Positions 1 through 7,543 of a stretch of DNA of 64,000 nt are shown piece by piece; within the stretch, counting starts at the first letter, position 1, and each line of letters starts with the position of its first letter. The translations under genes and the position numbers were made by a program. This stretch comes from Enterococcus gallinarum NBRC 100675 (GTDB taxonomy: Bacteria; Bacillota; Bacilli; Lactobacillales; Enterococcaceae), in assembly GCF_001544275.1 (NCBI RefSeq), contig NZ_BCQE01000003.1, positions 100,191-164,190 on the forward strand, in the 5' to 3' direction. The notes beneath the pieces are model-generated. The model was not told the DNA's origin. It did not search any database and saw only the letters and a list, made by a program, of their open reading frames with translations.

Positions 1-1106
1 CCGGTAAATAGATTAGGGGTTGGGATCCCTTTGTAAGTGATTTTGGATCCATCTGTGCCGCCGCGAAAAGGGGCTTCGATCGGTGTGATCCCTAAGTCTT
101 TCATTGCTTGACGAGCGATGATAACACTTTGAGGATTTTCTTTGATTCGGTCGCCCATATTGTAGTATTGATCATACAGCTGATAGATGATCCGCTCACC
201 ATAGTACTCATTCAACTTTTCAATGATCTGCACCATCTTCTCCTTGCGCTTTTGGAAAAGCGTTTGATCGTGATCACGAATGATGTAGGAGAGTTCTGCT
301 TGCCCGATATGTCCAGAAAGATTGTGAAGTAAGTAAAAGCCTTGATAGTCTTTTGTTTTTTCCGGGACTTCTGCTTGCGGCAGTGCTGCATCGATCTGGT
401 TGGCGATCTTTAATGCATTGACGAGACGACCATAAGCCGTCCCAGGATGGACGCTTGTTCCGTTGATTTGGATATCGATCCGCGCAGCATTAAAGGTTTC
501 ATACTCCATATGTCCCACACGACCACTGTCCATTGTATAAGCAAAAGCCACTGGGAAATCGGCTGGGTCAAATAGATCCGCCCCTTTCCCAATTTCTTCA
601 TCCGGACCAAAAGCGATCCAGACATCTCCCCGTTCTTGTGGATCAATCGTTTGTAAAATCCGCAATGCATCGATGATCTCAGCAATCCCGGCTTTATCGT
701 CTGCACCTAGGAGCGTCGTTCCATCTGTAGTGATCAACGTCTCACCTATGTAGTCTTTGAGGTTAGGAAACTCAGCGACTGTCATCATGATCCCCAACGG
801 CTCATTGAGGCAAACGTCTTTGCCATCATAATTTTCATGGATCTGGGGTTGGATGTTTTCGGCTGCAAAATCAGCGGTGTCTACATGTGCGATAAATCCG
901 ACAGCCGTTTTGTCCGGATTTCCTGCAAGACGTCCGATCACAAAGCTATTCTTTTCATGGTACAACACATCGTTAAGCCCCATAGACTGCAATTGATCCC
1001 GTAGTAAAAGTGCCAGCTCAACTTGTCCAGGGGTAGTAGGAATTGTTTGGCTGCTTGCATCGGAACGGGTATTGATTTTGGCATAACGCAAAAAATCGGC
1101 GATCAT
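1..1106 (-). CDS. pepT: Peptidase T (tripeptide aminopeptidase), C-terminus cut by window edge
   Basis: Cytosolic zinc aminopeptidase of the M20 family that removes the N-terminal residue from tripeptides, a late step in using imported peptides. About 368 codons are present and the C-terminus lies outside the window. Visible family motifs are N-terminal NTRSD, the metal site GFIAHVDTADF, LGADDKAG with a metal-binding Asp, and the catalytic region GPDEEIGKGADLF. Near the edge is the conserved FRGGTDGSKI. I chose the ATG at 1106 because AAGGA lies 7 nt upstream; an upstream in-frame GTG is possible. It begins 29 nt after mgsA, so the two may be cotranscribed. The peptide theme recurs in the opp operon at 27-33 kb. 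Confidence 0.95.
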   Translation of the reverse strand, partial: MIADFLRYAKINTRSDASSQTIPTTPGQVELALLLRDQLQSMGLNDVLYHEKNSFVIGRLAGNPDKTAVGFIAHVDTADFAAENIQPQIHENYDGKDVCLNEPLGIMMTVAEFPNLKDYIGETLITTDGTTLLGADDKAGIAEIIDALRILQTIDPQERGDVWIAFGPDEEIGKGADLFDPADFPVAFAYTMDSGRVGHMEYETFNAARIDIQINGTSVHPGTAYGRLVNALKIANQIDAALPQAEVPEKTKDYQGFYLLHNLSGHIGQAELSYIIRDHDQTLFQKRKEKMVQIIEKLNEYYGERIIYQLYDQYYNMGDRIKENPQSVIIARQAMKDLGITPIEAPFRGGTDGSKITYKGIPTPNLFT

Positions 1107-1135
1107 TGGTTTGTCCTTCACTTTCGTCACTTCCT

Positions 1136-1558
1136 TCAAAAAGATAATGGTCGATGGTCCGTTTCATGGATGATCTGTCGGAAATCTGCAAATCCTGCAT
1201 CTAATCCTCGGAGCAGCATTTCTGCTGTACCGATATTCGTAGCCAACGGGATTTCATAAACATCTGACAGACGAATCAATGCGGTCACATCCGGCTCATG
1301 TGGTTGCGCTGCCAAAGGATCGCGCAAAAAAATCACCATATCCAACGCATCCTCCGAAATCATCGCCCCAATTTGTTGATCGCCTCCTAAAGGACCAGAC
1401 TTATAGCGATGAACGGATAGTCCCGTAGCTTCTTGGATTCGTTTCCCTGTTGTTCCTGTGGCATATAATTGATGCTGTGCCAAGATTTCGCGATAAGCGG
1501 TGACCATCTTCACCATCAATTCTTTTTTGCGGTCATGGGCTATCAATGCTATTTTCAT
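1136..1558 (-). CDS. mgsA: Methylglyoxal synthase
   Basis: Converts dihydroxyacetone phosphate to methylglyoxal and phosphate, a bypass of lower glycolysis under phosphate limitation or sugar excess. The 140-residue length is usual for the family. The phosphate-binding GTTGKRIQ and the active-site stretch [14 protein letters not shown], with the catalytic Asp, are intact, as is [15 protein letters not shown], with the second conserved Asp. A longer reading adds 11 residues, but [12 protein letters not shown] matches the family start and has AGGAGG just upstream, so the ATG at 1558 is used. It lies upstream of pepT on the same strand. Confidence 0.95.
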   Translation of the reverse strand: MKIALIAHDRKKELMVKMVTAYREILAQHQLYATGTTGKRIQEATGLSVHRYKSGPLGGDQQIGAMISEDALDMVIFLRDPLAAQPHEPDVTALIRLSDVYEIPLATNIGTAEMLLRGLDAGFADFRQIIHETDHRPLSF

Positions 1559-1602
1559 CTTCACTCCTCCTCTTTTTTTCCATTGTACCAATACTTGCTG
1601 AA

Positions 1603-1813
1603 AAAAAGAAACTGTGCTCCCAAGAATCAGACATTGCCTAATCTTTCACAGAGCTTCCATCATAGAATCAACCGAATCCCTTAGTAAAATAGGTAGGCTG
1701 CCACCTTAAGAAGGGGCACCGAAGGAAATCCTTCTGGCAATTTGCGGGGCTGATTTCTCTGATTTGGCTGTTGCAAAAAATTTCAGGTTTGTCTGTTTCT
1801 TAGGACACAGTTT
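1603..1813 (-). terminator. Long-stem terminator of the HAD gene, about 165-nt structured loop
   Basis: Read on the minus strand, directly after the HAD stop codon, the sequence AAACTGTGTCCTAAGAA begins a stem of about 24 bp with mismatches. Its other arm is at 1609-1633 and is followed by TTTCTTTTTTTC. The ends therefore form an intrinsic terminator, but the loop is about 155-165 nt instead of the usual 4-10. It contains smaller repeats such as GAAGGATTTCCTTC. The arm sequence (ACTGTG...AAG) recurs at the terminator at 14735-14900. Confidence 0.55.
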
Positions 1814-1815
1814 GT

Positions 1816-2598
1816 TTAAATCAAGTCTAGTTCTTTCAATGCTTGCCAGATGCCATCCTCATCATTGCTGGCGGTGACTTTATCAGCGATCGCTTGAATC
1901 TCGGGAGCCGCGTTACCCATGGCCACGCCGACGCCGGCAGCTTGCAGCATTTCGCGATCATTTTGGCCATCGCCAAAACAAATCACATCTTTTTGTGAGA
2001 TTCCTAGTTGGTGTGCCACCGAAAGAATCGTGGCTGCTTTTGAACCATCTTTTGGCACGACATCGACACTGTTTTCATGCCAGCGAACAAAACGTAATTT
2101 ACTGTAGCGATCGTCAAAATAGTCTTCATACTCTTTCCCATAAAAAGCCAACGCTTGATAGACTTCTTTTTCTTCCGGAAAGTGCATGTCTAATTCAGGC
2201 AATTGTGCGCCAAAAGAGCGCATTGCTTCATCCATGATGCCAATATTTAAAGAAGAAGCTCGTTTAGCCGTATCCATTCCCACAAATGCGGTATCGATCC
2301 CTAACTCGTTTGCTTCAGCAACAAATGCTTTTAGCTGTTCTTCATCTAATAAATTTTTGTACACTTGTTGGTGTGCCAAAAATGCAGCAGCGCCATTGCA
2401 TAAAATATAATTATCAAAAGCAAGGGAGCGGATGATGTCTTTCGCATGGAAACGACTGCGGCCTGTAGCAACTGTCACGAAATGCCCTGCATTTCGCAGC
2501 AACTCCAATGCTTCAATCGTACTTTCCAACGGTTGCTTGTTCGAATCCAGTAACGTGCCATCAATATCAAAAGCAAAGAATTTCCGATTCATATCCAT
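1816..2598 (-). CDS. Cof-type HAD-IIB family phosphatase
   Basis: Predicted cytosolic magnesium-dependent sugar-phosphate or nucleotide phosphatase of the HAD superfamily, substrate unknown. The 260-residue protein has motif I FAFDIDGTLLDSN with the nucleophilic Asp, motif II VATGRS, a C2 cap in the middle, and the C-terminal CFGDGQNDREML, which supplies the Mg-binding aspartates. A conserved VGVAMGNA follows. It stands alone between mgsA and a MetE-like gene, with its own long terminator. A second member of the family lies at 22097-22915, between ftsY and smc. Two adjacent ATGs are possible; the outer one is used. Confidence 0.85.
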   Translation of the reverse strand: MDMNRKFFAFDIDGTLLDSNKQPLESTIEALELLRNAGHFVTVATGRSRFHAKDIIRSLAFDNYILCNGAAAFLAHQQVYKNLLDEEQLKAFVAEANELGIDTAFVGMDTAKRASSLNIGIMDEAMRSFGAQLPELDMHFPEEKEVYQALAFYGKEYEDYFDDRYSKLRFVRWHENSVDVVPKDGSKAATILSVAHQLGISQKDVICFGDGQNDREMLQAAGVGVAMGNAAPEIQAIADKVTASNDEDGIWQALKELDLI

Positions 2599-2737
2599 AA
2601 AAAACTAAGACTCTCTTTCTGTAAGAAATAACAAGAATTTTTACTTTTGGATCATGTTCTCTCCAAAAAGCATACCCTATTCTTAACATAAAAAGCTGTC
2701 TATTTCAATAAGTGGCGGATCTTGGTGAATGACTCTT

Positions 2738-2767
2738 GCTCACCAATGAAGGTGGGCTCATTTTTTT
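2738..2767 (+). terminator. Plus-strand intrinsic terminator between two minus-strand genes
   Basis: GCTCACC, a 6-nt loop and GGTGGGC form a 7-bp stem followed by TCA and seven T residues on the plus strand. On the minus strand there is no T-run, although both flanking genes are on that strand. Nothing on the plus strand upstream needs a terminator, so it may end an antisense or small RNA, or be part of the leader of the HAD gene. Confidence 0.4.
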
Positions 2768-2820
2768 GGGAAACTGAAATATTTTCAACCACATGAAGTG
2801 TTTGCCTCAATCGTCTTTGT

Positions 2821-3951
2821 CTATTTGGCAGTGACTGGTTGAGTGCCCCAGACTTCATCTGCCACTTCAATGATCAGCTGCAATTTCTTCCATTGATCTT
2901 CTTCTGACAGAATGTTGCCCTCCTCTGTTGAAGCAAAGCCACACTGCGGACTCAAGCTCAAACGCTCTAAGGGCACGTATTGGCTGGCTTCTTTGATCCG
3001 GGCAATCAAGCTTTCTTTCTCTTCCAGAGCCCCATTTTTACTTGTGACTAGACCGAGAACGACTTTCTTTGTTTCCGGGACAAACCGCAATGGCTGGAAG
3101 TCCCCAGAGCGATCATCATCAAACTCCAAGAAAAAGGCTTCGACCGCTTCATGTCCCAACAGCGAATCCGCAACTGGCTCATAGCCTCCCGATGCCGCCC
3201 ATGTCGAATGGTAATTGCCACGGCAAACATGGGTAGTCACGTGCAGGTCGTTAGGCAGATCCACCAATGCACTGTTATTCAACCGCAGATACAATTCTTG
3301 TAATTTTTGTGTATCATACTCATCGTTGGTCCTTGACTGCCAGTAATTTTTGTCCACCAGCATCCCCCACGTACAGTCATCCAATTTTAGATGACGACAG
3401 CCAAGATCATACAAGGCTAAAATGGTTTCACGATAGGCTTGCGCAATATCAGCAAGCAATACTTCCCGATCCGGATAGATAGCGTTCACTTTTTCTTCGT
3501 TGCTGCCTCGAACAAGTTCGACAAACAATTGAGCAGGCGCTGGGATACTCTGGCGAACAGGCACCCCATCTGCTTGAGCCGCGACAAAGCGATATTCCTC
3601 AAACACGGGATGTTCTGGATTGAATGCGACTTTCCCAGCTAATCGTGCAGAATCAGCACGGGTTTCTTCCCCATGGAACAAGTAGCCTTGATCCATTAAA
3701 ATATGCTCTATTCCTTGAAATCCCCAGAAAAAATCCAAGTGCCAATAACTACGGCGAAATTCGCCATCGCTGACATATTTCAAGCCAACTTCTTTTTGTT
3801 TTGCGACTAACTCACTGATCGCCTGATCCTCAACTTCTTTTAACTCGGATCGAGTGATTTTTCCTTCAGCGAACGCTTCCCTTGCTTGCTTCAACTTCTC
3901 CGGACGCAAAAAACTTCCTACAATTTCATAATGATTGATCACTTGGCACAT
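2821..3951 (-). CDS. MetE-like cobalamin-independent methionine synthase family protein (YxjG/YxjH type)
   Basis: A 376-residue protein resembling the C-terminal catalytic domain of MetE. The family is thought to transfer methyl groups to thiols, producing methionine. Visible features are an N-terminal GSFLRPEKLKQA, VSDGEFRRSYWHLDF, LDDCTW, HVCRGNYHSTWAASGGYEPV with a Zn-ligand His-x-Cys pair, and SLSPQCGFASTEEGN, which carries the other zinc Cys. It lacks the MetE N-terminal domain, as YxjG and YxjH of Bacillus do, and its methyl donor is uncertain. Expression is evidently controlled by the T-box leader immediately upstream, whose candidate specifier codon is AUG. That supports a methionine role. 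Confidence 0.85.
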   Translation of the reverse strand: MCQVINHYEIVGSFLRPEKLKQAREAFAEGKITRSELKEVEDQAISELVAKQKEVGLKYVSDGEFRRSYWHLDFFWGFQGIEHILMDQGYLFHGEETRADSARLAGKVAFNPEHPVFEEYRFVAAQADGVPVRQSIPAPAQLFVELVRGSNEEKVNAIYPDREVLLADIAQAYRETILALYDLGCRHLKLDDCTWGMLVDKNYWQSRTNDEYDTQKLQELYLRLNNSALVDLPNDLHVTTHVCRGNYHSTWAASGGYEPVADSLLGHEAVEAFFLEFDDDRSGDFQPLRFVPETKKVVLGLVTSKNGALEEKESLIARIKEASQYVPLERLSLSPQCGFASTEEGNILSEEDQWKKLQLIIEVADEVWGTQPVTAK

Positions 3952-3973
3952 AGTTTCTCCTCCTTTTTTGGGT

Positions 3974-4266
3974 AAAAAAAAATCCTTAAGAGTTATCTCT
4001 TAAGGATGTAATAAATTTACATGGTACCACCTTAGTTTGCATCCGACTTACGAAGAATGCCTCTACTCCAATGCGACGCTGTTGCGTGATATTGGGGTCT
4101 CAGTAACGGGGACATCCGTGCGCTTCTAAAACTTGCGTTCTCGAAACACCCACTCAAAAGCCATTTTCAGATTCGTTTTCTTTCACCCTTTTTCAGCTGT
4201 CGGGGCTCTCTGTTAGAAATTCCACAGAATCTTACTTTCTTTTTCTACGTGTTTACTTATTGATTT
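3974..4266 (-). promoter_or_regulatory. T-box riboswitch, probable tRNA-Met specificity
   Basis: The minus-strand leader of the MetE-like gene has the parts of a T-box. An AGAGAG element sits at 4206-4211 at the base of stem I. The conserved T-box core AAGGTGGTACCATG is at 4020-4033. A strong terminator follows, ATCCTTAAGAG / CTCTTAAGGAT, with a run of nine T at 3974-4007. On the descending side of stem I the sequence GAAAATGGC places ATG (4162-4164) where the specifier codon is expected. Uncharged tRNA-Met would favour the antiterminator and switch on the downstream gene. The class is certain from the core; the specifier reading is a manual fold. Confidence 0.9.
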
Positions 4267-4272
4267 TTAACA

Positions 4273-4301
4273 AGGATAGCAGAATGATTTTAGTGTGTCA
4301 A
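4273..4301 (-). promoter_or_regulatory. Sigma-A promoter of the T-box/metE-like transcript
   Basis: On the minus strand TTGACA (-35) is followed by a 17-bp spacer and TATCCT (-10). It is placed just upstream of the T-box stem I. Confidence 0.75.
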
Positions 4302-4310
4302 TATTGATTT

Positions 4311-4336
4311 TAAAAAAAAGAAGCATTGCTGCTTCT
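4311..4336 (-). terminator. Intrinsic terminator of the FNT gene
   Basis: GAAGCA / TGCTTC stem followed by eight T on the minus strand, 9 nt past the FNT stop codon. Confidence 0.85.
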
Positions 4337-4344
4337 TTCTTCGT

Positions 4345-5142
4345 TTAATCCACATAAGTTGATTTTGATTGATTGAGCCATGCATAGCCCAGACCCATGA
4401 TCAAGCCGCCACCGATATAGTTCCCGATAAAGGCAAAGACAAGATTGTGAATCACGCTGTCGACAGTCATACCAGCTAAGTGGCCGCCAGATGCCCAGAA
4501 AGCTAACGTAAACGCTGGGAAGTTAGCGATGACGTGTTCATAGCCTAAGAAGGCAAAGATAAAGATAATGAAAATAATCGCAGCTACTTTCCCTGCATCA
4601 TCTTTCATCCGCATACTTACTAAAACAGCTGTATTAACGACAATGTTTGCGAACATTGCTTCGACGACGATTTGGAGTGTCGGCTTATCAAGTTTTGCGG
4701 TAATGGAAGTCAATAAGAAATTATCCGCAAGCAACCCTTGAAAAGGTCCAGTCAAAGAAATAATTGATCCAAAAATCAAACCACCGACTAAATTGAAGAA
4801 CACACAAGTGAACAAAATCTTCAATGCCAAAGGAACACTCAATCGTTTGCGATAAACACCGACGGTCATATACAACATATTTGATGTGCCTAATTCTGCG
4901 TTCATATATAAGATCATGACAAGGGACCAACTAAACATAAATGCATACAACATTTTTCCTAGTCCATGTGCAATGTCCTCACCTTTCATAGCAATCGCAA
5001 AGGCAATCGCTGTTCCTAGCGTCAAGAAAAGACATGCCATCATGGCCCGTACAGCATAGCGTAAATAACTGCTTTTGATCAAATCGACCTTCTTTTCAAT
5101 GGAAGAATCAATTTTTTCAAATAATGGGGATACTGGATTCAT
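4345..5142 (-). CDS. Formate/nitrite transporter (FNT) family channel
   Basis: Integral membrane pentameric-type channel for small monocarboxylates such as formate, or nitrite. The 265-residue protein has about six hydrophobic helices. It includes the family stretch SLVMILYMNAELGTSNMLYM, with the Glu-Leu-Thr/Gly-Thr re-entrant region, and GANI-like segments later (MFANIVVNTAVLVS, GNYIGGGLIMGLGYAWLN). An upstream ATG would add 17 residues, but AGGAG lies 8 nt before the ATG at 5142, which is chosen. It is transcribed alone, divergent from rpsD. Substrate cannot be settled by sequence; formate export or import during mixed-acid fermentation is a reasonable guess. Confidence 0.88.
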   Translation of the reverse strand: MNPVSPLFEKIDSSIEKKVDLIKSSYLRYAVRAMMACLFLTLGTAIAFAIAMKGEDIAHGLGKMLYAFMFSWSLVMILYMNAELGTSNMLYMTVGVYRKRLSVPLALKILFTCVFFNLVGGLIFGSIISLTGPFQGLLADNFLLTSITAKLDKPTLQIVVEAMFANIVVNTAVLVSMRMKDDAGKVAAIIFIIFIFAFLGYEHVIANFPAFTLAFWASGGHLAGMTVDSVIHNLVFAFIGNYIGGGLIMGLGYAWLNQSKSTYVD

Positions 5143-5307
5143 TTTTCTGCTCCTTTTTATGGGTATGATAATTGAGTTCGTTATAAAGTACACAATACCT
5201 TCACATTTTAATAACCAAACGCCTATTTGTAAAGTGTTTTCTGAAAAACGTTACTTTTTATATGAAATTTTCATCACATTTTCATTGCAATTGAATTCAA
5301 TCATACC

Positions 5308-5337
5308 TTGACTTTTCCTCTTATTTTATCGTATACT
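5308..5337 (+). promoter_or_regulatory. Sigma-A promoter of rpsD
   Basis: TTGACT, 18-bp spacer, TATACT, about 175 nt ahead of the rpsD start. This leaves a long untranslated leader. Confidence 0.75.
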
Positions 5338-5343
5338 GTTCCT

Positions 5344-5512
5344 TGTGTAAAATAATGCAGCAGGGAAATAACAGCTCGTCACCAGTTCGTTGCCTAAAAG
5401 GTTCAATTGCGTAACCGCGGCTGCAAAGGTGAAGATTGAAGAACGAACTGCACGGATGTGAATTTTTCAACGGATTATTTTACTCCAAACTATATTTATT
5501 GGAGGAACTAAA
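5344..5512 (+). promoter_or_regulatory. Structured 5' leader of rpsD, probable S4 autoregulatory site
   Basis: About 170 nt lie between the promoter and rpsD. CAGTTCGTT (5383-5391) pairs perfectly with AACGAACTG (5442-5450), enclosing a GC-richer region with further pairing potential. Free S4 is known to repress rpsD in Bacillus by binding such a leader. Here the role is inferred from position and structure only. Confidence 0.55.
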
Positions 5513-5514
5513 TT

Positions 5515-6126
5515 ATGTCTCGTTATACAGGACCATCATGGAAAATTTCTCGTCGTTTAGGAATTTCTCTTTCAGAAACTGGTAAAGAATTGGCACGTCG
5601 CCCTTACGCTCCAGGACAACACGGACCAAACAGCCGTGGCAAAAAATCAGAATACGGTATGCAATTGACTGAAAAACAAAAACTTCGTCATATGTATGGC
5701 ATGAACGAACGTCAATTCCGTACATTGTTTATCAAAGCAAGCAAAATCAAAGAAGGTAAACACGGTGTTAACTTCATGATCTTGTTAGAACAACGTTTGG
5801 ATAACGTCGTTTACCGTTTAGGTCTTGCAACTACTCGTCGTCAAGCACGTCAATTAGTAAACCATGGCCACATTTTAGTAGATGGCAAACGTGTAGATAT
5901 CCCTTCTTACCATGTTGAAGTTGGTCAAGTGATCAGCGTTCGTGAAAAATCACAAAACATCTCAACAATCAAAGAAGCAATCGAAGCAACTACTGGTCGT
6001 ACAGCATTTGTAAGCTTTGATGATGAAAAATTAGAAGGTTCATTGACTCGTTTACCAGAACGCGATGAATTGACTGCAGAAGTTGACGAAGCACTAGTCG
6101 TTGAATTCTACAACCAAAAACTATAA
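5515..6126 (+). CDS. rpsD: 30S ribosomal protein S4
   Basis: Primary 16S rRNA binding protein that nucleates assembly of the 30S body and takes part in decoding fidelity. The 203-residue length is typical of the group. The start [16 protein letters not shown] and the S4 RNA-binding domain (from about residue 90: [20 protein letters not shown], then [12 protein letters not shown]) are standard. There is no N-terminal zinc cysteine cluster, so this is the zinc-free form. As in other Firmicutes it is monocistronic and away from the alpha operon. GGAGG precedes the ATG, and a leader suited to autoregulation lies upstream. Confidence 0.97.
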   Translation: MSRYTGPSWKISRRLGISLSETGKELARRPYAPGQHGPNSRGKKSEYGMQLTEKQKLRHMYGMNERQFRTLFIKASKIKEGKHGVNFMILLEQRLDNVVYRLGLATTRRQARQLVNHGHILVDGKRVDIPSYHVEVGQVISVREKSQNISTIKEAIEATTGRTAFVSFDDEKLEGSLTRLPERDELTAEVDEALVVEFYNQKL

Positions 6127-6138
6127 GAATTTTCACCA

Positions 6139-6177
6139 GAAGCTGCGACAGAAATCTTGTCACAGCTTCTTTTTTTA
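6139..6177 (+). terminator. Intrinsic terminator of rpsD
   Basis: GAAGCTGCGACA pairs with TGTCACAGCTTC around a 7-nt loop, followed by seven T. The stem sequence is related to those at 14735-14900 and 17497-17538. Confidence 0.9.
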
Positions 6178-6245
6178 TAAATTGTTAGAAATAACTTCTT
6201 CGGAAAGAAGTCAAAATTTCACAGAAATCCGACAAGCAATTTTCG
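6178..6245 (+). repeat. Terminator-distal repeat module, copy 1
   Basis: Immediately 3' of the rpsD T-run lies a sequence with TTAGAAATAACTTCTTCGG, then GGAAAGAAG, AAATTTC and AGCAATTTTCG. The same ordered blocks occur on the minus strand at 14657-14733, and in shorter form at 17441-17498. In each case the module begins right after the T-run of a terminator. Function unknown. Confidence 0.55.
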
Positions 6246-6307
6246 AACTCTCCTTTTCCTCTCTCTTGAAGCAGACTACTTCTGACATGACCTCTTTTTT
6301 GAGAAAT

Positions 6308-6352
6308 CAAAAAAACTGTGCTGGTTTCCCGAAGGAAATACCACACAGTTTG
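6308..6352 (-). terminator. Intrinsic terminator of spx
   Basis: On the minus strand AAACTGTGTGGTATTTCC, a TTCG tetraloop, then GGAAACCAGCACAGTTT with a T-run. It lies about 20 nt beyond the spx stop codon. Confidence 0.85.
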
Positions 6353-6373
6353 CGATTAATCGGCAGGTCGGCT

Positions 6374-6823
6374 TCAAATAATATTGACGACGGACTCTCC
6401 GGATGATTTTTTTTGATGATAGTTGAACAACAGCAAATCTTTCTGACGCTTTTTAAAGATTACTTTCCGAATATTGCGTGGCACAAATTTGCGGATATCA
6501 TCTTCATTATATCCTACTTGCAGTTTGTCGCCATCAACAATGATGGGACGTTTCAATAAATTCGGGTATTGCTCAATCAACGCTAATAATTCTTCTAATT
6601 TCAAGTCATCCAAATCAATGGCTAATTTTTGATACACTTTTGAACGTGTTGAGATAATATCTTCTGTCCCGTTTTTTGTCAAAGAAAGAATTTCCAGTAG
6701 TTCATCACTATTTAATGGATCGCTAAAAATGTTTCTTTCTTTGAAGGGTAGTTCATTTTCGGTCAACCAAGCCCGCGCTTTGCGACATGATGTACAGCTA
6801 GGCGTTGTGTATAGTGAAATCAT
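6374..6823 (-). CDS. spx: Spx/ArsC-family transcriptional regulator
   Basis: Redox-sensing regulator that binds the RNA polymerase alpha C-terminal domain and activates thiol-stress genes. The 149-residue protein has a thioredoxin-like fold. A CxxC switch (CTSC) lies near residues 10-13, and the family RPI motif appears as KRPIIVDGDKL around residue 92. These separate it from arsenate reductases. It is longer than the usual 131-137 residues because of a basic C-terminal tail. ClpXP control is known for the family and not visible here. A Gls24-family gene lies 35 nt upstream on the same strand, suggesting a small stress operon. Confidence 0.85.
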   Translation of the reverse strand: MISLYTTPSCTSCRKARAWLTENELPFKERNIFSDPLNSDELLEILSLTKNGTEDIISTRSKVYQKLAIDLDDLKLEELLALIEQYPNLLKRPIIVDGDKLQVGYNEDDIRKFVPRNIRKVIFKKRQKDLLLFNYHQKKSSGESVVNII

Positions 6824-6858
6824 TGATCATTCTTCCTTTCTGATTTTTCTGCGGATTC

Positions 6859-7248
6859 TTATTGATTATCTGTGATTTTTTCGATCGTTTCTTGTTTGAC
6901 GACATCCACGATGCGAATGTTGATTTCTTTGACTTCTAAAGCAGTCAACCGACTAACTTCTTGCAAAACAATTTCTTGGATCTGAGCAAACAACCGGGGA
7001 ATATCCTTCCCGTAGGCAACAATAACTTCCAAATCAATTGCTACTTGTTCTTTGCCAACTTCCACTTCGATCCCCGATGTCACATTGCTCTGGTCGGCCA
7101 AATCTTCCGTCATACTTGAAAAAAATTTTCCATCTGCACTGATTAAGCCATCAATTGACGCCAAGGCTACACCTACGATCGTCTGCAAGACTTTCTCCTC
7201 AAAGGTAAGCGAAGCAGTCTCTACACTTGCCGCTTGTTCATTTTCCAT
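6859..7248 (-). CDS. Asp23/Gls24 family envelope stress protein
   Basis: A 129-residue soluble acidic protein of the Asp23/Gls24 family, members of which associate with the membrane and are induced by stress. The core runs from FEEKVLQTIVGVALASIDGL to the C-terminal region of VEVGKEQVAIDLEVIVAYG and INIRIVDV. It probably shares a transcript with spx. A second, shorter Asp23-family protein (YloU type) is at 38725-39087. The exact function of the family is not settled. Confidence 0.85.
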   Translation of the reverse strand: MENEQAASVETASLTFEEKVLQTIVGVALASIDGLISADGKFFSSMTEDLADQSNVTSGIEVEVGKEQVAIDLEVIVAYGKDIPRLFAQIQEIVLQEVSRLTALEVKEINIRIVDVVKQETIEKITDNQ

Positions 7249-7367
7249 TTTTCACACTCCTTGTTTGCATTTCTGAAAAAAGAACGTTTTTTTTAGTAAC
7301 AGATCCACCAAAACCAACAACCTTTTGCGGTTATCTGCCACCATGGGTAAAAATACCCTCCTCTATT

Positions 7368-7396
7368 AGCATAGAAGTTTTTTGTTTTTTTTACAA
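7368..7396 (-). promoter_or_regulatory. Probable promoter of the gls24-like/spx transcript
   Basis: TTGTAA, 17-bp spacer, TATGCT on the minus strand, about 120 nt before the first gene. Confidence 0.5.
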
Positions 7397-7460
7397 AGAA
7401 AAACACTTGTTACCGGATACTTTTTTTGCAAATTACCGAAATAAGGTACGTTTTTTTAAT

Positions 7461-7503
7461 ATAAAAAAGCGATTCCAGAAAATATTTTCCTCGATCGCTT
7501 CTT
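7461..7503 (-). terminator. Intrinsic terminator of citZ
   Basis: On the minus strand GAAGCGATcgaGGAAAAT can pair with ATTTTCtggAATCGCTT, followed by a T-rich stretch. Confidence 0.7.
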
Positions 7504-7543
7504 ATATTTTATCTGATTTATCTAAAAAGATTCTTCCTCAATC

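Noticed and set aside
6374..6823. Arsenate reductase
   Set aside because: The CxxC switch and RPI motif point to Spx, and no ars genes are nearby.
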